From contig JAIFLU010000011.1 of NCBI GenBank assembly GCA_020048915.1, forward strand, positions 1 through 51,698: a stretch of 51,698 bases of DNA, read 5' to 3'. Shown piece by piece: positions 7,302 through 15,710 of this stretch (position 1 is the first letter of the stretch; the number at the start of each line of letters is the position of its first letter). A program made the position numbers and the translations under genes. The notes beneath the pieces were generated by a model. The model made no database searches. It saw nothing but the letters and a program-made list of their open reading frames with translations, and had not been told where the DNA came from. The DNA is from Bacteroidota bacterium. GTDB taxonomy: Bacteria > Bacteroidota > Bacteroidia > Bacteroidales > JAAUTT01.

Positions 7302-10175
7302 ATGAGCTCTAAACTACTAACTTACCGGGCAATCACATCCCTCCTGTTTATATGGATGACGACGTATAGTTTAATGGCCCAGAAAACACCTGCTATCTAT
7401 CTGGAAATTAAAGGAGTTAAAGCCTTGCCTTTCCTCTTTGAGAAAAACAATCAGGAATTTCAGCCAGTTCAGATAAAAGCAGTCCTTTCTGTCGATTCAT
7501 GCACTGCCATTGCCTATGCGGAAGGAAACAACCCTTTTACGATCCATTTAAAAAAAGGGGAAAACTCATTAGAAATTCCTGTAAAAGCTGTTTCTACTGA
7601 AAAAATAATTCAGTTAAAAATTGAATCGAAGGGAATGCCAACGTTTCAAACTTCTGTCATCCTTCAACCGGTAAAAAAGTTGGTTTGCTATATCCTTCCT
7701 CATTCGCACACCGACATTGGTTATACCGAAATTCAAACTGCCATTGAAGACAAACAGGTTCAAAACCTGGTGAAAGGAATGGAGATTGCCAAAAGGACTT
7801 CGCAATACCCCAAAGGAGCGCGTTTTATCTGGAATGTGGAAGTGGGCTGGGCAGCAGATTTATATCTGAACCGTATGGATGAAAGTAAAAAACAGGCCTT
7901 TCGTGATGCGGTTACGCGAGGCGAAATTGCATTAAACGGAATGTATCTGAATGTTCTGACAGGTTTATGCCGCCCCGAAGAACTATCCAGGTTGTTCAAA
8001 TTCTCTACCGAGTTGGCTAAAAAATGCAATGTAACAATTGACGCCGCCATGACAAGCGATATTCCCGGGCAAACCTGGGGAACGGTTTCGGCCATGTCGC
8101 AGGCTGGCATTAAGTATTTTTCGACCGCTCCAAATTTTTTCGACCGCATAGGCGATATCCTGGTTCAGTGGGAAAATAAACCATTTTATTGGGTATCCCC
8201 TTCGGGAAACGAAAAGGTATTGGTTTGGATCCCTTTAAAGGGATATGCACTCTCCCATATGATAAAAAAACTGTCTCCCGAATTTGTTTCAAACTATATG
8301 CACCAGCTCGATAGTTTAAAATACCCATTTGACATTGCGCATCTTCGCTGGAGCGGACATGGCGATAATGCCGAACCCGATGCTGAAATATGCGAATTTG
8401 TAAAAGATTTTCAATCGCACTATTCCTGGCCTAAATTCATCATATCGTCTACCAGTGAAGCATTTTCAGCTTTTGAAAATAAATATGGCAATGCATTACA
8501 AAAAGTAAAGGGAGATTGGACTCCTTATTGGGAAGACGGAGCCGGATCGTCGGCCCTGGAAACAGGAATGAACCGTGCAAGCTCTGACCGGCTATCGCAG
8601 GCAGAAGCTTTATGGGCAATGAAAGATCCATCCAGCTATCCTGTTGCTGAATTTGAAGAAGCCTGGAAAAAGGTTTTGCTTTATTCCGAGCATACCTGGG
8701 GAGCATGGTGCAGTGTTACCGATCCTGAAAATAAAATGACCAAAGAACAATGGGACATCAAGAAATCCTATGCTCTCGATGCCGATAAGCAATCGCGTCA
8801 ATTACTCGAAAAAGCATTATTATTAACTGGGAATTCTGGTTCAAGTAGTTCCATCGATATTTATAACACAAATTCATGGACACGCTCCCAATTAGTTCTA
8901 GTTCCGGAATCGCTATCTAAGACTGGAGATCGTGCTGTTGGTCCTGATAAAAAGCCAATCCCATCGCAGCGTCTATCTTCGGGTGAATTGGCAATACTTG
9001 TAAAATCTGTCCCTCCATATTCTTCCAAACGGTTTACAATTACTAAGGGAAAAGCTTTTTCAGAAAGCAGTGTAAAAATTCAGGGAAACACACTCAGTAA
9101 TGGATTAGTTTCTGTAAGCATAGATCCTGAAACCGGTGCAATTTCCGAATTAAAATCGGTTGCTACCCAAAACACAAACCTGGTAAATGCATCCTCCGGA
9201 TATGGTTTGAACGACTTTGCATTTCTGGAATCGGACAAGATAAACGACATCAAGAAAATAAATGGAGCGAAAATCTCCGTAAAAGAAACCGGACCGTTGG
9301 TGGCCTCGCTGCTTATTGAGTCGGATGCACCCGGTTGTAACAAACTTATTCGGGAAGTACGCTTACAGGCAGGCCAGGAACATGTTGAAATTACAAACAT
9401 AGTTGATAAGAAACGAGCTGAAATCAATCCCAATCCCGGTGACTGGAAATTTGCCCAAAAAGGCGGAAAAGAAAGCGTTAACTTTGCTTTTCCTTTCCAA
9501 GTCCCAAATGGAACTGTAAAACTGGATGTTCCTCATGGTGTAATGGAACCCGAAAAAGACCAGATACCCAGTGCCTGTAAAAATTGGCTAACTGCTAATC
9601 GTTGGGCCGACATTTCTAATGGAGAAAATGGTGTGGCCCTTATCACCTTAGATGCCCCCTTGTTTGAAGTAGGTGGAATTACCGCTACCATGCTGGGTTC
9701 GCAAACTAATCCCGACGTTTGGAAAAAGCATATTGAACCCACTCAAACGTTGTTTTCATGGGCTTTAAACAATCATTGGGGAACGAACTACCGCGCCTAC
9801 CAGGAGGGCTTGATAACTTTCAGGTATGCACTTTGGCCCCATGAAAAATTCAGCACTTTCGAAAATTCGCAGTATGCCATCGGAATGAGCCAACCCCTTT
9901 TGGTTAAAGAAGCATCGGGGAAATATGAGACAATCTCTGGTATATATCCCGATCTCCCCCAGGTGTTGGTAACCGCCTTTAAACCATGCGACGACAGGAA
10001 GGGCAGGATAATGACCCTTTTTAACTCTTCGGAAACAGCCGTTAAGACCAAACTTATCTCCGAGAAGAGTCGTCTCCAGCATATTTGGATGAGTAATTCG
10101 GGAGAAGATAAAAAACAGGAAATAACCGATATTGAAATTCCTGCATGGGGAGTTGTGATTATTCGCGTAGAATAA
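7302..10175 (+). CDS. secreted GH38-like alpha-mannosidase family protein
   Basis: The start at 7302 puts a clear signal peptide at the N-terminus (MSSKLLTYRAITSLLFIW, cleavage after LMAQ); the ATG at 7257 would only add 15 residues before it. The 957-residue protein is the usual size for GH38. The catalytic domain opens with ILPHSHTDIGYTE, whose H136 and D138 correspond to the zinc-binding His and Asp of retaining alpha-mannosidases. The SDIPGQTWG stretch is the likely nucleophile region, and RWSGHGDNAEPD is a further conserved loop. A helical bundle and a long beta-rich C-terminal half (about 520-957) follow. Family members remove alpha-mannose, but some GH38-like branches have other specificities. 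With a signal peptide it would act in the periplasm. Confidence 0.8.
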   Translation: MSSKLLTYRAITSLLFIWMTTYSLMAQKTPAIYLEIKGVKALPFLFEKNNQEFQPVQIKAVLSVDSCTAIAYAEGNNPFTIHLKKGENSLEIPVKAVSTEKIIQLKIESKGMPTFQTSVILQPVKKLVCYILPHSHTDIGYTEIQTAIEDKQVQNLVKGMEIAKRTSQYPKGARFIWNVEVGWAADLYLNRMDESKKQAFRDAVTRGEIALNGMYLNVLTGLCRPEELSRLFKFSTELAKKCNVTIDAAMTSDIPGQTWGTVSAMSQAGIKYFSTAPNFFDRIGDILVQWENKPFYWVSPSGNEKVLVWIPLKGYALSHMIKKLSPEFVSNYMHQLDSLKYPFDIAHLRWSGHGDNAEPDAEICEFVKDFQSHYSWPKFIISSTSEAFSAFENKYGNALQKVKGDWTPYWEDGAGSSALETGMNRASSDRLSQAEALWAMKDPSSYPVAEFEEAWKKVLLYSEHTWGAWCSVTDPENKMTKEQWDIKKSYALDADKQSRQLLEKALLLTGNSGSSSSIDIYNTNSWTRSQLVLVPESLSKTGDRAVGPDKKPIPSQRLSSGELAILVKSVPPYSSKRFTITKGKAFSESSVKIQGNTLSNGLVSVSIDPETGAISELKSVATQNTNLVNASSGYGLNDFAFLESDKINDIKKINGAKISVKETGPLVASLLIESDAPGCNKLIREVRLQAGQEHVEITNIVDKKRAEINPNPGDWKFAQKGGKESVNFAFPFQVPNGTVKLDVPHGVMEPEKDQIPSACKNWLTANRWADISNGENGVALITLDAPLFEVGGITATMLGSQTNPDVWKKHIEPTQTLFSWALNNHWGTNYRAYQEGLITFRYALWPHEKFSTFENSQYAIGMSQPLLVKEASGKYETISGIYPDLPQVLVTAFKPCDDRKGRIMTLFNSSETAVKTKLISEKSRLQHIWMSNSGEDKKQEITDIEIPAWGVVIIRVE

Positions 10176-10186
10176 AAAAAACAGTC

Positions 10187-11143
10187 ATGAAGATAACCAT
10201 AGCATTAGATCTTGGGGGAACCCGCATAAAAATTGGTATTGTAAGGCAGGGTAACATTCTTGCCAGCAGATTGGTCGATGCATATTCCGATAATGGATTA
10301 TTGCCACGGATTTCTATCATTGAGGAAACTATTGACCAACTATTGATGGAAGGGTGCATTCCTATGTCAGATATATGGGGTCTCGGTATTTCCATCCCTG
10401 GTATAGTCGACTCAAAGAATATGAAACTTCTTTCGGTCAACAAAAAATTTAGCGACGCCGTGAACATTGATTTCCCGGCATGGGCAATGCAAAAGTGGGG
10501 ATTGCCGCTGATTATTGAAAACGATGCGCGATGCGCGCTGGTGGGCGAATGGCAATATGGCGCTGGAAAAAATTGCGATAACCTGGTAATGGTAACATTA
10601 GGGACTGGTGTTGGCGGATCAACCATTATCGAAGGTAAGCTTTTGAGAGGGAGTCATTTTCTGGCAGGCTGCCTTGCCGGTCATTCCACCATAAATTATC
10701 ATGGTGAAACTTGTAACTGCGGCAACGTTGGCTGTGTCGAATCCGAAGCCTCCTCCTGGAGATTGCCAGAAATGGCCCGTAAGCATTTACTGTTTCCCTC
10801 AAGTAATTTGTCGGGGTGCGAAACCATCGATTACAAACAGGTTTTTCAACTGGCAGGCGAAGGAGACCTATTGGCAATCGAGCTTACCCGTCACAGCCTG
10901 GATGCATGGAGTGCCGGGGTTATCAATCTTATCCATGCATACGACCCCGAATTGGTAATTATTGGCGGAGGTATCATGAAAAGCTCCCAGGCTATTTTGC
11001 CTGTAATTCAGGAGTACGTTGAACGCCATGCCTGGACCCCCTGGGGAAAAGTAAAAGTTGTATGCGCCCAAAATCCGGATTGGGCAGCTTTACAGGGATT
11101 GGATTTTTTATGGAACGAAAATCAAAAATTGAATATCCGTTAA
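10187..11143 (+). CDS. ROK-family sugar kinase
   Basis: The start at 10187 (MKITIALDLGGTRIKIG) begins directly at the phosphate-1 motif and is preferred over the ATG at 10145 inside the GH38 gene. The 318-residue protein has the ROK signature: D8-T12 (DLGGT), the catalytic Asp D113 (IENDARCALVGEW), GTGVGGS, and a zinc-finger-like site formed by H166, C176, C178 and C183. There is no DNA-binding domain, so it is a kinase rather than a ROK repressor. It is cytoplasmic and most likely phosphorylates glucose, mannose or fructose at C6. It lies between sugar-releasing enzymes and three sugar-phosphate isomerase genes, which fits the first committed step after uptake. Confidence 0.88.
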   Translation: MKITIALDLGGTRIKIGIVRQGNILASRLVDAYSDNGLLPRISIIEETIDQLLMEGCIPMSDIWGLGISIPGIVDSKNMKLLSVNKKFSDAVNIDFPAWAMQKWGLPLIIENDARCALVGEWQYGAGKNCDNLVMVTLGTGVGGSTIIEGKLLRGSHFLAGCLAGHSTINYHGETCNCGNVGCVESEASSWRLPEMARKHLLFPSSNLSGCETIDYKQVFQLAGEGDLLAIELTRHSLDAWSAGVINLIHAYDPELVIIGGGIMKSSQAILPVIQEYVERHAWTPWGKVKVVCAQNPDWAALQGLDFLWNENQKLNIR

Positions 11144-11167
11144 GAAATAATTAAAATACTTTATACT

Positions 11168-12490
11168 ATGAATAAGTCTGCTAAGCGAATAACAACCATT
11201 TTTCTAGTCCTTTTCATTGGGTTGACATCGATAAAAATATCCGCGCAAAGCGCTACTGTAAAGATTTTTCCTGATGTAAAACGCCAAATCATTCGTTCAA
11301 TCGGAGGGAATTATTGTCAGGCAAACTATTCCAATCATGCCTGGGATGCCATTGGAGAAGCAACCCTGAAAGAGTTTCGTCCATCGCACGTTCGGGTTGC
11401 ACTACCTATGAAACTGCGGAAAATTGATTTTAAAGATTATCGAGGCGAAAACTATACCAAGCAACCGCTGGTAATTGAAGTTTTGGAATCGCTAAAGCGT
11501 ATGAAAGATGAGTTTGGAGTGAAAAATATCACTATCTCCGTGTGGGATGTACCTGATGAATTAATAGTTGACCCTTCCAAAAAATCTCAACGGGTAATTA
11601 AGCCCGAAGCCTATGATGAAGTAATCCAAATGCTGGTTGATTTTTTACTGAAGGCCAAAAATGAGTATGGTGTTGAAGTAGATCAATTTTCGTTTAACGA
11701 ATCGGATGGCGGATGGCAAATTATCTTTTCACCTGCAGAAACAATTGCTTTTATTAAAAAAGCCGGGGCACGATTGAAAGATGCCGGTCTAAAAACCAAA
11801 CTGCTCTGGGCAGATACCGCTCAAACACTTGGAACGGTTGAATTCGCAACCCAAATTATGGCCGATACTACCATTTGGAAATACCTCGGCCCACTTTGCT
11901 TTCACAGTTGGTGGTCCGAAAGCATTGCCGACAATGAATTTGAAAGGGTTGCAGGCCTTGCAAAAGCGTGGAACAAAGAAGTATGGTGCAGCGAACTTGG
12001 CTTTGATGCCATGGCGTGGCAGGTAAAAGACATGAACAAAAGCTGGGATTATGGGCTTCGGTTTGCTATAATTGCCCACCGCATGATGAAATATGCCGAA
12101 GTTGAAGTTTCTCTTTATTGGACGTGGCAGAACAATTACGAAATAATGTCCCCCGATCTCACACAAAAATATCCTTCGTATTATGTTACACGCCACCAGA
12201 CTGATTTTCTAAATACCGGTACTCAAATAGTCCATTCAACCAGTTCCGATTCAGAAATATTGCCTATCAGTGGTATTCATGCCGATGGAAAAAAGGTTTT
12301 ACAACTCATTAACATGAAAAAAAATCCTGTCACCATAGAAATAGAAGGATTTGATTCCACGTCGATCGATTTAACCAGCACCACCCAATCGAATAATTGG
12401 GAAGTCACCAAAAATTTTCAAAAAACAAAAAAAGGAAAATTCACGATTCAACTCAAGCCTGAATCGGTCAATACATTTATTTTCAATTAA
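11168..12490 (+). CDS. secreted GH30-like glycosidase (clan GH-A)
   Basis: This 440-residue protein has a signal peptide ending near ISAQS. It resembles O-glycosyl hydrolases of the GH30 type: an N-terminal IRSIGGNYCQANY strand, a TIM barrel, and a small C-terminal beta-sandwich beginning around residue 350. The putative acid/base is E178 (QFSFNESDGG) and the nucleophile E276 (VWCSELGFDA), the clan GH-A arrangement on strands 4 and 7. GH30 includes beta-glucosidases, beta-xylosidases, glucuronoxylanases and beta-1,6-glucanases, so specificity is open. It sits 24 bp after the ROK kinase and 2 bp before the isomerase gene, which points to one transcript. Confidence 0.72.
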   Translation: MNKSAKRITTIFLVLFIGLTSIKISAQSATVKIFPDVKRQIIRSIGGNYCQANYSNHAWDAIGEATLKEFRPSHVRVALPMKLRKIDFKDYRGENYTKQPLVIEVLESLKRMKDEFGVKNITISVWDVPDELIVDPSKKSQRVIKPEAYDEVIQMLVDFLLKAKNEYGVEVDQFSFNESDGGWQIIFSPAETIAFIKKAGARLKDAGLKTKLLWADTAQTLGTVEFATQIMADTTIWKYLGPLCFHSWWSESIADNEFERVAGLAKAWNKEVWCSELGFDAMAWQVKDMNKSWDYGLRFAIIAHRMMKYAEVEVSLYWTWQNNYEIMSPDLTQKYPSYYVTRHQTDFLNTGTQIVHSTSSDSEILPISGIHADGKKVLQLINMKKNPVTIEIEGFDSTSIDLTSTTQSNNWEVTKNFQKTKKGKFTIQLKPESVNTFIFN

Positions 12491-12492
12491 TA

Positions 12493-14277
12493 ATGAAAGA
12501 AAAAAAAACAAAATACGCTTCACACTTCACTAACCTGCCTGTTGTTGAAGTCTCTAAAACGGAATATTCAGTAAACACCGGATGGGATAACATTTGTACC
12601 GAATTAAACAAATCAATGGAAGCGCTGAAAGGCAAAAAGAAACTGGTGGTGATCGAAACTTATCAGGGTGTTATACACGAAGACCTTATAAACTCATTTA
12701 TAAACGGACTAAAGTACGACCGTTTTATTCAGTCTTCAGATTACATGCTAGCCGAAAAGGCTATTGAAAACCTGGTTTTCCCGGATGTAACCAACGACAG
12801 GATTTTTGGATTTCTCACCCGGTTAAGCATGGATGCGTTTTTCGATAGTGCTAAAATATCTGTATTTCAATCCGAAATGGATAAAGCCGCAGAAGGAGTG
12901 TTTATAGTTTACGGAAGCGGGGCTTCGTTACTTTGCCCAAAACCCGATTTGCTGATATATGCCGATATGGCACGCTGGGAAATACAGCTCCGCATGAGAC
13001 AACATCTGGTGGATAATCTCGGGGTAAAAAACCGCAGTACTCCCGACTGGATGCTTTTATACAAGCAAGGTTTTTTTGTGGATTGGCGCGTTTGCGACCG
13101 CTTAAAGAAAAAACTCATGCACCGCTGGGATTATGTGCTCGACACCAATAATCGCAGCGAGCCAAAACTTGTGCCCGGAAAAGCAATTCTCGAAGGGCTG
13201 TGCGAATGTTTGAAAAGGCCGTTCAGTGTGGTTCCATTTTTCGATCCCGGTCCCTGGGGCGGGCAATGGATGAAGGAACACTGTAATCTCGATCCTTCGC
13301 AATCGAATTATGCATGGTGTTTCAATTGTGTTCCCGAGGAAAACAGCTTGCTGTTGAAGTTTGGCGAAATAGTGGTAGAAATCCCTTCTATCAACCTGGT
13401 ATTTTTTGCACCCGAAGCACTTCTGGGGCCAGCAGTTCACGGACGGTTTGGAGATGAATTTCCCATCCGGTTCGATTACCTCGATACCATTGATGGTGGA
13501 CATTTAAGCCTACAGGTACATCCGCTTACTGAATATATCCAGGAAAAATTTGGAATGCATTACACACAGGACGAGAGTTACTACATGATGGAAGCAAAAC
13601 CCGGAGCCATTGTTTATCTCGGCTTAAAAGAAGGTGTAAATCCAGTTGAAATGATTGCTGACCTGGAACTTGCCCAACGAGGAGAAATCTTGTTCGATGC
13701 CGAAAAGCATGTACAAACCTGGCCGGTGCAAAAGCACGATCATTTTCTTATTCCAGGAGGAACAGTGCATTGCTCAGGCAAAAACAGTATGGTGCTCGAA
13801 ATTAGTGCAACACCGTATATTTTCACCTTCAAACTTTGGGATTGGGGACGGTTGGGAATCGATGGAAAACCACGCCCCATCAATATCGAACATGGAAAAA
13901 ACAATATTCAATGGGATCGCACTACCGAATGGACACGGGAGAATCTGGTGAATCGATTCGAAAAAATTGCCGAGGGCGATGGGTGGATCGAAGAACGTAC
14001 CGGCTTGCACGAACGCGAATTTATCGAAACCCGCCGGCATTGGTTTACTGAGAAAGTACACCACAACACCGATAATGGAGTAAATGTGCTCTGCCTGATT
14101 GAAGGGGACGAAGTTTTGGTGGAAAGCCCATTTGATGACTTTAAACCATTTTTGGTGCATTATGCTGAAACATTTATAGTACCCGCTTCTGTTGGGGAGT
14201 ACACCATAAAACCTTACGGTGGAATCGTAGGGAAAAAATGCGGTACCATGAAGGCTTTTGTCAGGAAAAATTATTAG
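12493..14277 (+). CDS. manA: mannose-6-phosphate isomerase with long N-terminal extension
   Basis: The C-terminal part (from about residue 245) is a type I phosphomannose isomerase with the full zinc set: Q341 and H343 (LSLQVHPL), E361 and H426 (GTVHCSG). It would convert mannose-6-phosphate to fructose-6-phosphate in the cytoplasm. At 594 residues it is much longer than standalone ManA (about 300-390). The N-terminal 200 or so residues (VVIETYQGVIHEDL; VFIVYGSGASL; YADMARWEIQLRMR) look like a degenerate nucleotide-kinase-like domain without an intact Walker A lysine. Such long forms are known in Bacteroidota, but I do not know the role of the extension. It starts 2 bp after the GH30-like gene and its presence is the main argument for mannose in this cluster's diet. 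Confidence 0.83.
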   Translation: MKEKKTKYASHFTNLPVVEVSKTEYSVNTGWDNICTELNKSMEALKGKKKLVVIETYQGVIHEDLINSFINGLKYDRFIQSSDYMLAEKAIENLVFPDVTNDRIFGFLTRLSMDAFFDSAKISVFQSEMDKAAEGVFIVYGSGASLLCPKPDLLIYADMARWEIQLRMRQHLVDNLGVKNRSTPDWMLLYKQGFFVDWRVCDRLKKKLMHRWDYVLDTNNRSEPKLVPGKAILEGLCECLKRPFSVVPFFDPGPWGGQWMKEHCNLDPSQSNYAWCFNCVPEENSLLLKFGEIVVEIPSINLVFFAPEALLGPAVHGRFGDEFPIRFDYLDTIDGGHLSLQVHPLTEYIQEKFGMHYTQDESYYMMEAKPGAIVYLGLKEGVNPVEMIADLELAQRGEILFDAEKHVQTWPVQKHDHFLIPGGTVHCSGKNSMVLEISATPYIFTFKLWDWGRLGIDGKPRPINIEHGKNNIQWDRTTEWTRENLVNRFEKIAEGDGWIEERTGLHEREFIETRRHWFTEKVHHNTDNGVNVLCLIEGDEVLVESPFDDFKPFLVHYAETFIVPASVGEYTIKPYGGIVGKKCGTMKAFVRKNY

Positions 14278-14287
14278 ATAGTGTGCG

Positions 14288-14324
14288 TTAACCTTTCCAG
14301 GGAATTAAACCCTGGAAAGGTTAA
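14288..14324. repeat. perfect 15-bp inverted repeat between manA and the MFS gene
   Basis: TTAACCTTTCCAGGG and its exact complement flank the 7-nt loop AATTAAA. There is no T-run after it, so it is not a standard terminator. It begins 10 bp after the manA stop and could be a REP-like element or an RNA stabiliser that sets the level of the downstream genes. Confidence 0.7.
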
Positions 14325-14372
14325 TGCCAATAATACTTACGACTTACGACTAATTACTTACGACTAAACAAT

Positions 14373-15710
14373 ATGAAAGAAAAAGACGCCCGCTTTTTAA
14401 TACTGGCTGCAATTGTCGCAGCCCTCGGAGGATTATTATTTGGCTTTGATACTGCTGTCATTTCCGGAACTACGCCGTTTCTTCAACCATACTTCAGCCT
14501 CAACGACATTGCTCTTGGGTGGACAGTCAGCAGTCTTCTTATTGGCTGTATCATCGGGGTTATTGCGTCAGGCAAACCGGGTGATGCTTTTGGCCGAAGA
14601 AAGACACTGCTGGTTGCTGCATTGCTTTTTGTGATTTCTGCAATCGGATCGGCTCTTTCCACAAATCTGTTTGTCTTCATCTCATTTCGAATGCTTGGTG
14701 GAATTGCAGTAGGTACTGCCTCCATGCTATCGCCCATGTACATTTCCGAAATTTCTCCGGCTAAAAATCGGGGTACACTCGTGTCTCTAAATCAACTTGC
14801 CATTGTGATTGGTATTTTAATGGCTTTCTTTTCCAATTATTTATTGGCAGGAACTGGTGAAAACAGTTGGCGATGGATGCTGGCAGTAATGGGTGCTCCT
14901 GCTTTTCTTTTCTTTATAGCACTGTTGTTTGTGCCAGAAAGTCCCCGGTGGTTGATGCAAAAAGGGAAAAACAACGAAGCATTTTCAGTGTTAGAGCGAA
15001 TTAATGGAACGGCGGTTGCAACATCCGAAATTAAAGCGATTGAGCTATCTCTGGCAACTGAAATTCACGGCACCTATAAAGAACTATTTTCCAAAGATCT
15101 CCGGCCTATCCTCTGGATTGGCGTTTTACTGGCCGTATTATCCCAAATCACAGGGATTAACTCGATTATGTATTACGCTCCGGTTATTTTTAAAGACTTA
15201 GGCAATGGCAATGATTCGGCCCTTATTCAAACTGCAATTATTGGTGGAGTAAACTTTCTGTTTACATTAGTTGCCATCCGGTGGATTGACCGATGGGGAC
15301 GAAAACCACTGATGATTGGAGGCGCCATTGGTATGACAATTTCCCTCACGGTTATAACCATTGCATATTTCCTGCACAAATTCGAAGGTTATCTGATTCT
15401 ATTTTTCATACTTACGTTCATCGCTTCTTTTGCAGCATCCCTTGGCCCTGTAACCTGGGTGGTTGTTTCAGAAATCTTCCCCAATAAAATGCGCAGTAAA
15501 GCTATGTCAGTCGCCATTGTTGCACTTTGGACCACTAACTTTATTGTAACCTTACTTTTTCCTGTCATTTTAAAAAGACTTGGTGGAGGGGTAGCTTTTC
15601 TGATTTTCGATTTAATGTGCATTTTACTGTTACTTTTTGTAATTTTCAAGCTCCCGGAGACGAAGGGGAAAAGTCTGGAAGAATTAGAAAAAATACTTTT
15701 GAAAAAATGA
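14373..15710 (+). CDS. MFS sugar porter (XylE/GLUT-like proton symporter)
   Basis: This 445-residue inner-membrane protein has 12 predicted helices and the sugar-porter signatures: GGLLFGFDTAVISGT in helix 1, FGRRKTLL in loop 2-3, PESPRWLMQKGK before the central loop, ITGINSIMYYAPVIF in helix 7, DRWGRKPL in loop 8-9, and a C-terminal PETKGKSLEELE. It is expected to import a monosaccharide (glucose, xylose, galactose or mannose type) with a proton. The stop overlaps the start of the next gene (ATGA at 15707-15710), which suggests translational coupling. A 15-bp stem-loop and short ACTTACGACT-type direct repeats precede it. Confidence 0.92.
   Translation: MKEKDARFLILAAIVAALGGLLFGFDTAVISGTTPFLQPYFSLNDIALGWTVSSLLIGCIIGVIASGKPGDAFGRRKTLLVAALLFVISAIGSALSTNLFVFISFRMLGGIAVGTASMLSPMYISEISPAKNRGTLVSLNQLAIVIGILMAFFSNYLLAGTGENSWRWMLAVMGAPAFLFFIALLFVPESPRWLMQKGKNNEAFSVLERINGTAVATSEIKAIELSLATEIHGTYKELFSKDLRPILWIGVLLAVLSQITGINSIMYYAPVIFKDLGNGNDSALIQTAIIGGVNFLFTLVAIRWIDRWGRKPLMIGGAIGMTISLTVITIAYFLHKFEGYLILFFILTFIASFAASLGPVTWVVVSEIFPNKMRSKAMSVAIVALWTTNFIVTLLFPVILKRLGGGVAFLIFDLMCILLLLFVIFKLPETKGKSLEELEKILLKK

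Noticed and set aside
14288..14324. Intrinsic terminator after manA
   Set aside because: The stem is perfect but no T-run follows, so it is listed as a repeat instead.
15617..15706. Extension of the GH-A gene upstream into the transporter gene
   Set aside because: It would give 30 polar residues read from the transporter's coding sequence in another frame; starts at 15707 or 15731 precede a proper signal peptide.
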